A stretch of 64,000 bases of DNA from Pseudomonas moorei (GTDB lineage Bacteria; Pseudomonadota; Gammaproteobacteria; Pseudomonadales; Pseudomonadaceae): positions 453,419 to 517,418 of the forward strand of contig NZ_VZPP01000004.1 in NCBI RefSeq assembly GCF_008801475.1, written 5' to 3'. Under the pieces are notes generated by a model, which saw only the letters and a list, made by a program, of their open reading frames with translations, made no database searches and had not been told where the DNA came from. Shown piece after piece: positions 63,952-64,000 of the stretch. A program made the position numbers and the translations under genes. Position 1 is the stretch's first letter; each line of letters begins with the position of its first letter.

Positions 63952-64000
63952 ATGAACAACGTAACTATTGTCGCCATCGATCTGGGAAAACATACCTTTC
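63952..64000 (+). CDS. IS110-family transposase, N-terminal end (partial)
   Basis: The first 16 codons read MNNVTIVAIDLGKHTF and continue beyond the window. The IAIDLGKxxF start with its first Asp of the RuvC-like DEDD domain is typical of IS110/IS1111 transposases, which insert with the help of a guide RNA encoded in a noncoding end. CGGAGG precedes the ATG. Only 100 bases separate it from the SDR stop, so the left noncoding end is short, which may favour the IS1111 group. Confidence 0.8.
   Translation, partial: MNNVTIVAIDLGKHTF

Overview
This window is a high-GC gammaproteobacterial chromosome segment that reads as a non-aeruginosa Pseudomonas, most likely of the P. fluorescens/P. putida side of the genus (inference). 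The evidence is the block folD - tRNA(Arg-His-Leu-His) - tig - clpP - clpX - lon - hupB - ppiD, the many short REP/BIME-type palindromes between genes (GTGGGAGC/GCTCCCAC and GAGCTGGC/GCCAGCTC families), and numerous small Pseudomonas-type lipoproteins and hypotheticals.

Layout. 0-3.4 kb: the last codons of DNA polymerase II (polB), a DUF1810 protein, an aldo/keto reductase, a lipoprotein and a TauE/SafE-type exporter. 3.4-8.6 kb: an overlapping fdsGBAD operon for a soluble NAD-linked molybdenum formate dehydrogenase. 9-10.8 kb: a DUF4174 protein and a class C beta-lactamase. 10.9-14.6 kb: a glucarate module (dehydratase, MFS transporter, divergent GntR/FCD regulator). 14.7-22.6 kb: an EamA exporter with divergent LysR regulator, a U32 tRNA-hydroxylation protein, an AI-2E-family permease, small hypotheticals, an AroE-like dehydrogenase with a cupin, and YceH. 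22.9-28.2 kb: a six-gene envelope-glycan operon (sugar-nucleotide epimerase, polyprenyl-phosphate glycosyltransferase, LAB_N membrane protein, two ArnT-like GT-C transferases and an orphan one-TM protein), preceded by 11-bp tandem repeats of the kind bound by OmpR-family regulators. 28.4-36.6 kb: DUF1993, SstT, MFS exporter, NhaR, TerC, several small proteins and PbpG. 36.8-48.5 kb: the folD/tRNA/proteostasis block, with a sigma-32-type promoter upstream of lon and a decayed tRNA-like element between hupB and ppiD. 48.7-51 kb: a 28-codon gene, an AraC regulator and a nitrilase-fold protein that has lost catalytic residues.

51.2-63.9 kb is the accessory part: a TetR regulator, an MFS transporter and a flavin reductase divergent from an aldehyde dehydrogenase, followed by a chemoreceptor, a Tat-exported amidase, two FAD-dependent 3-ketosteroid-dehydrogenase-like flavoproteins and an SDR resembling Comamonas 3beta/17beta-hydroxysteroid dehydrogenase. 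Together these look like a sensing, uptake and ring-oxidation module for a steroid or bile-salt-like (or other polycyclic) substrate. The window ends 49 bases into an IS110-family transposase gene, so the cluster borders a mobile element and may continue beyond it.

Functions are read from protein motifs and remembered family features; no database search was run.
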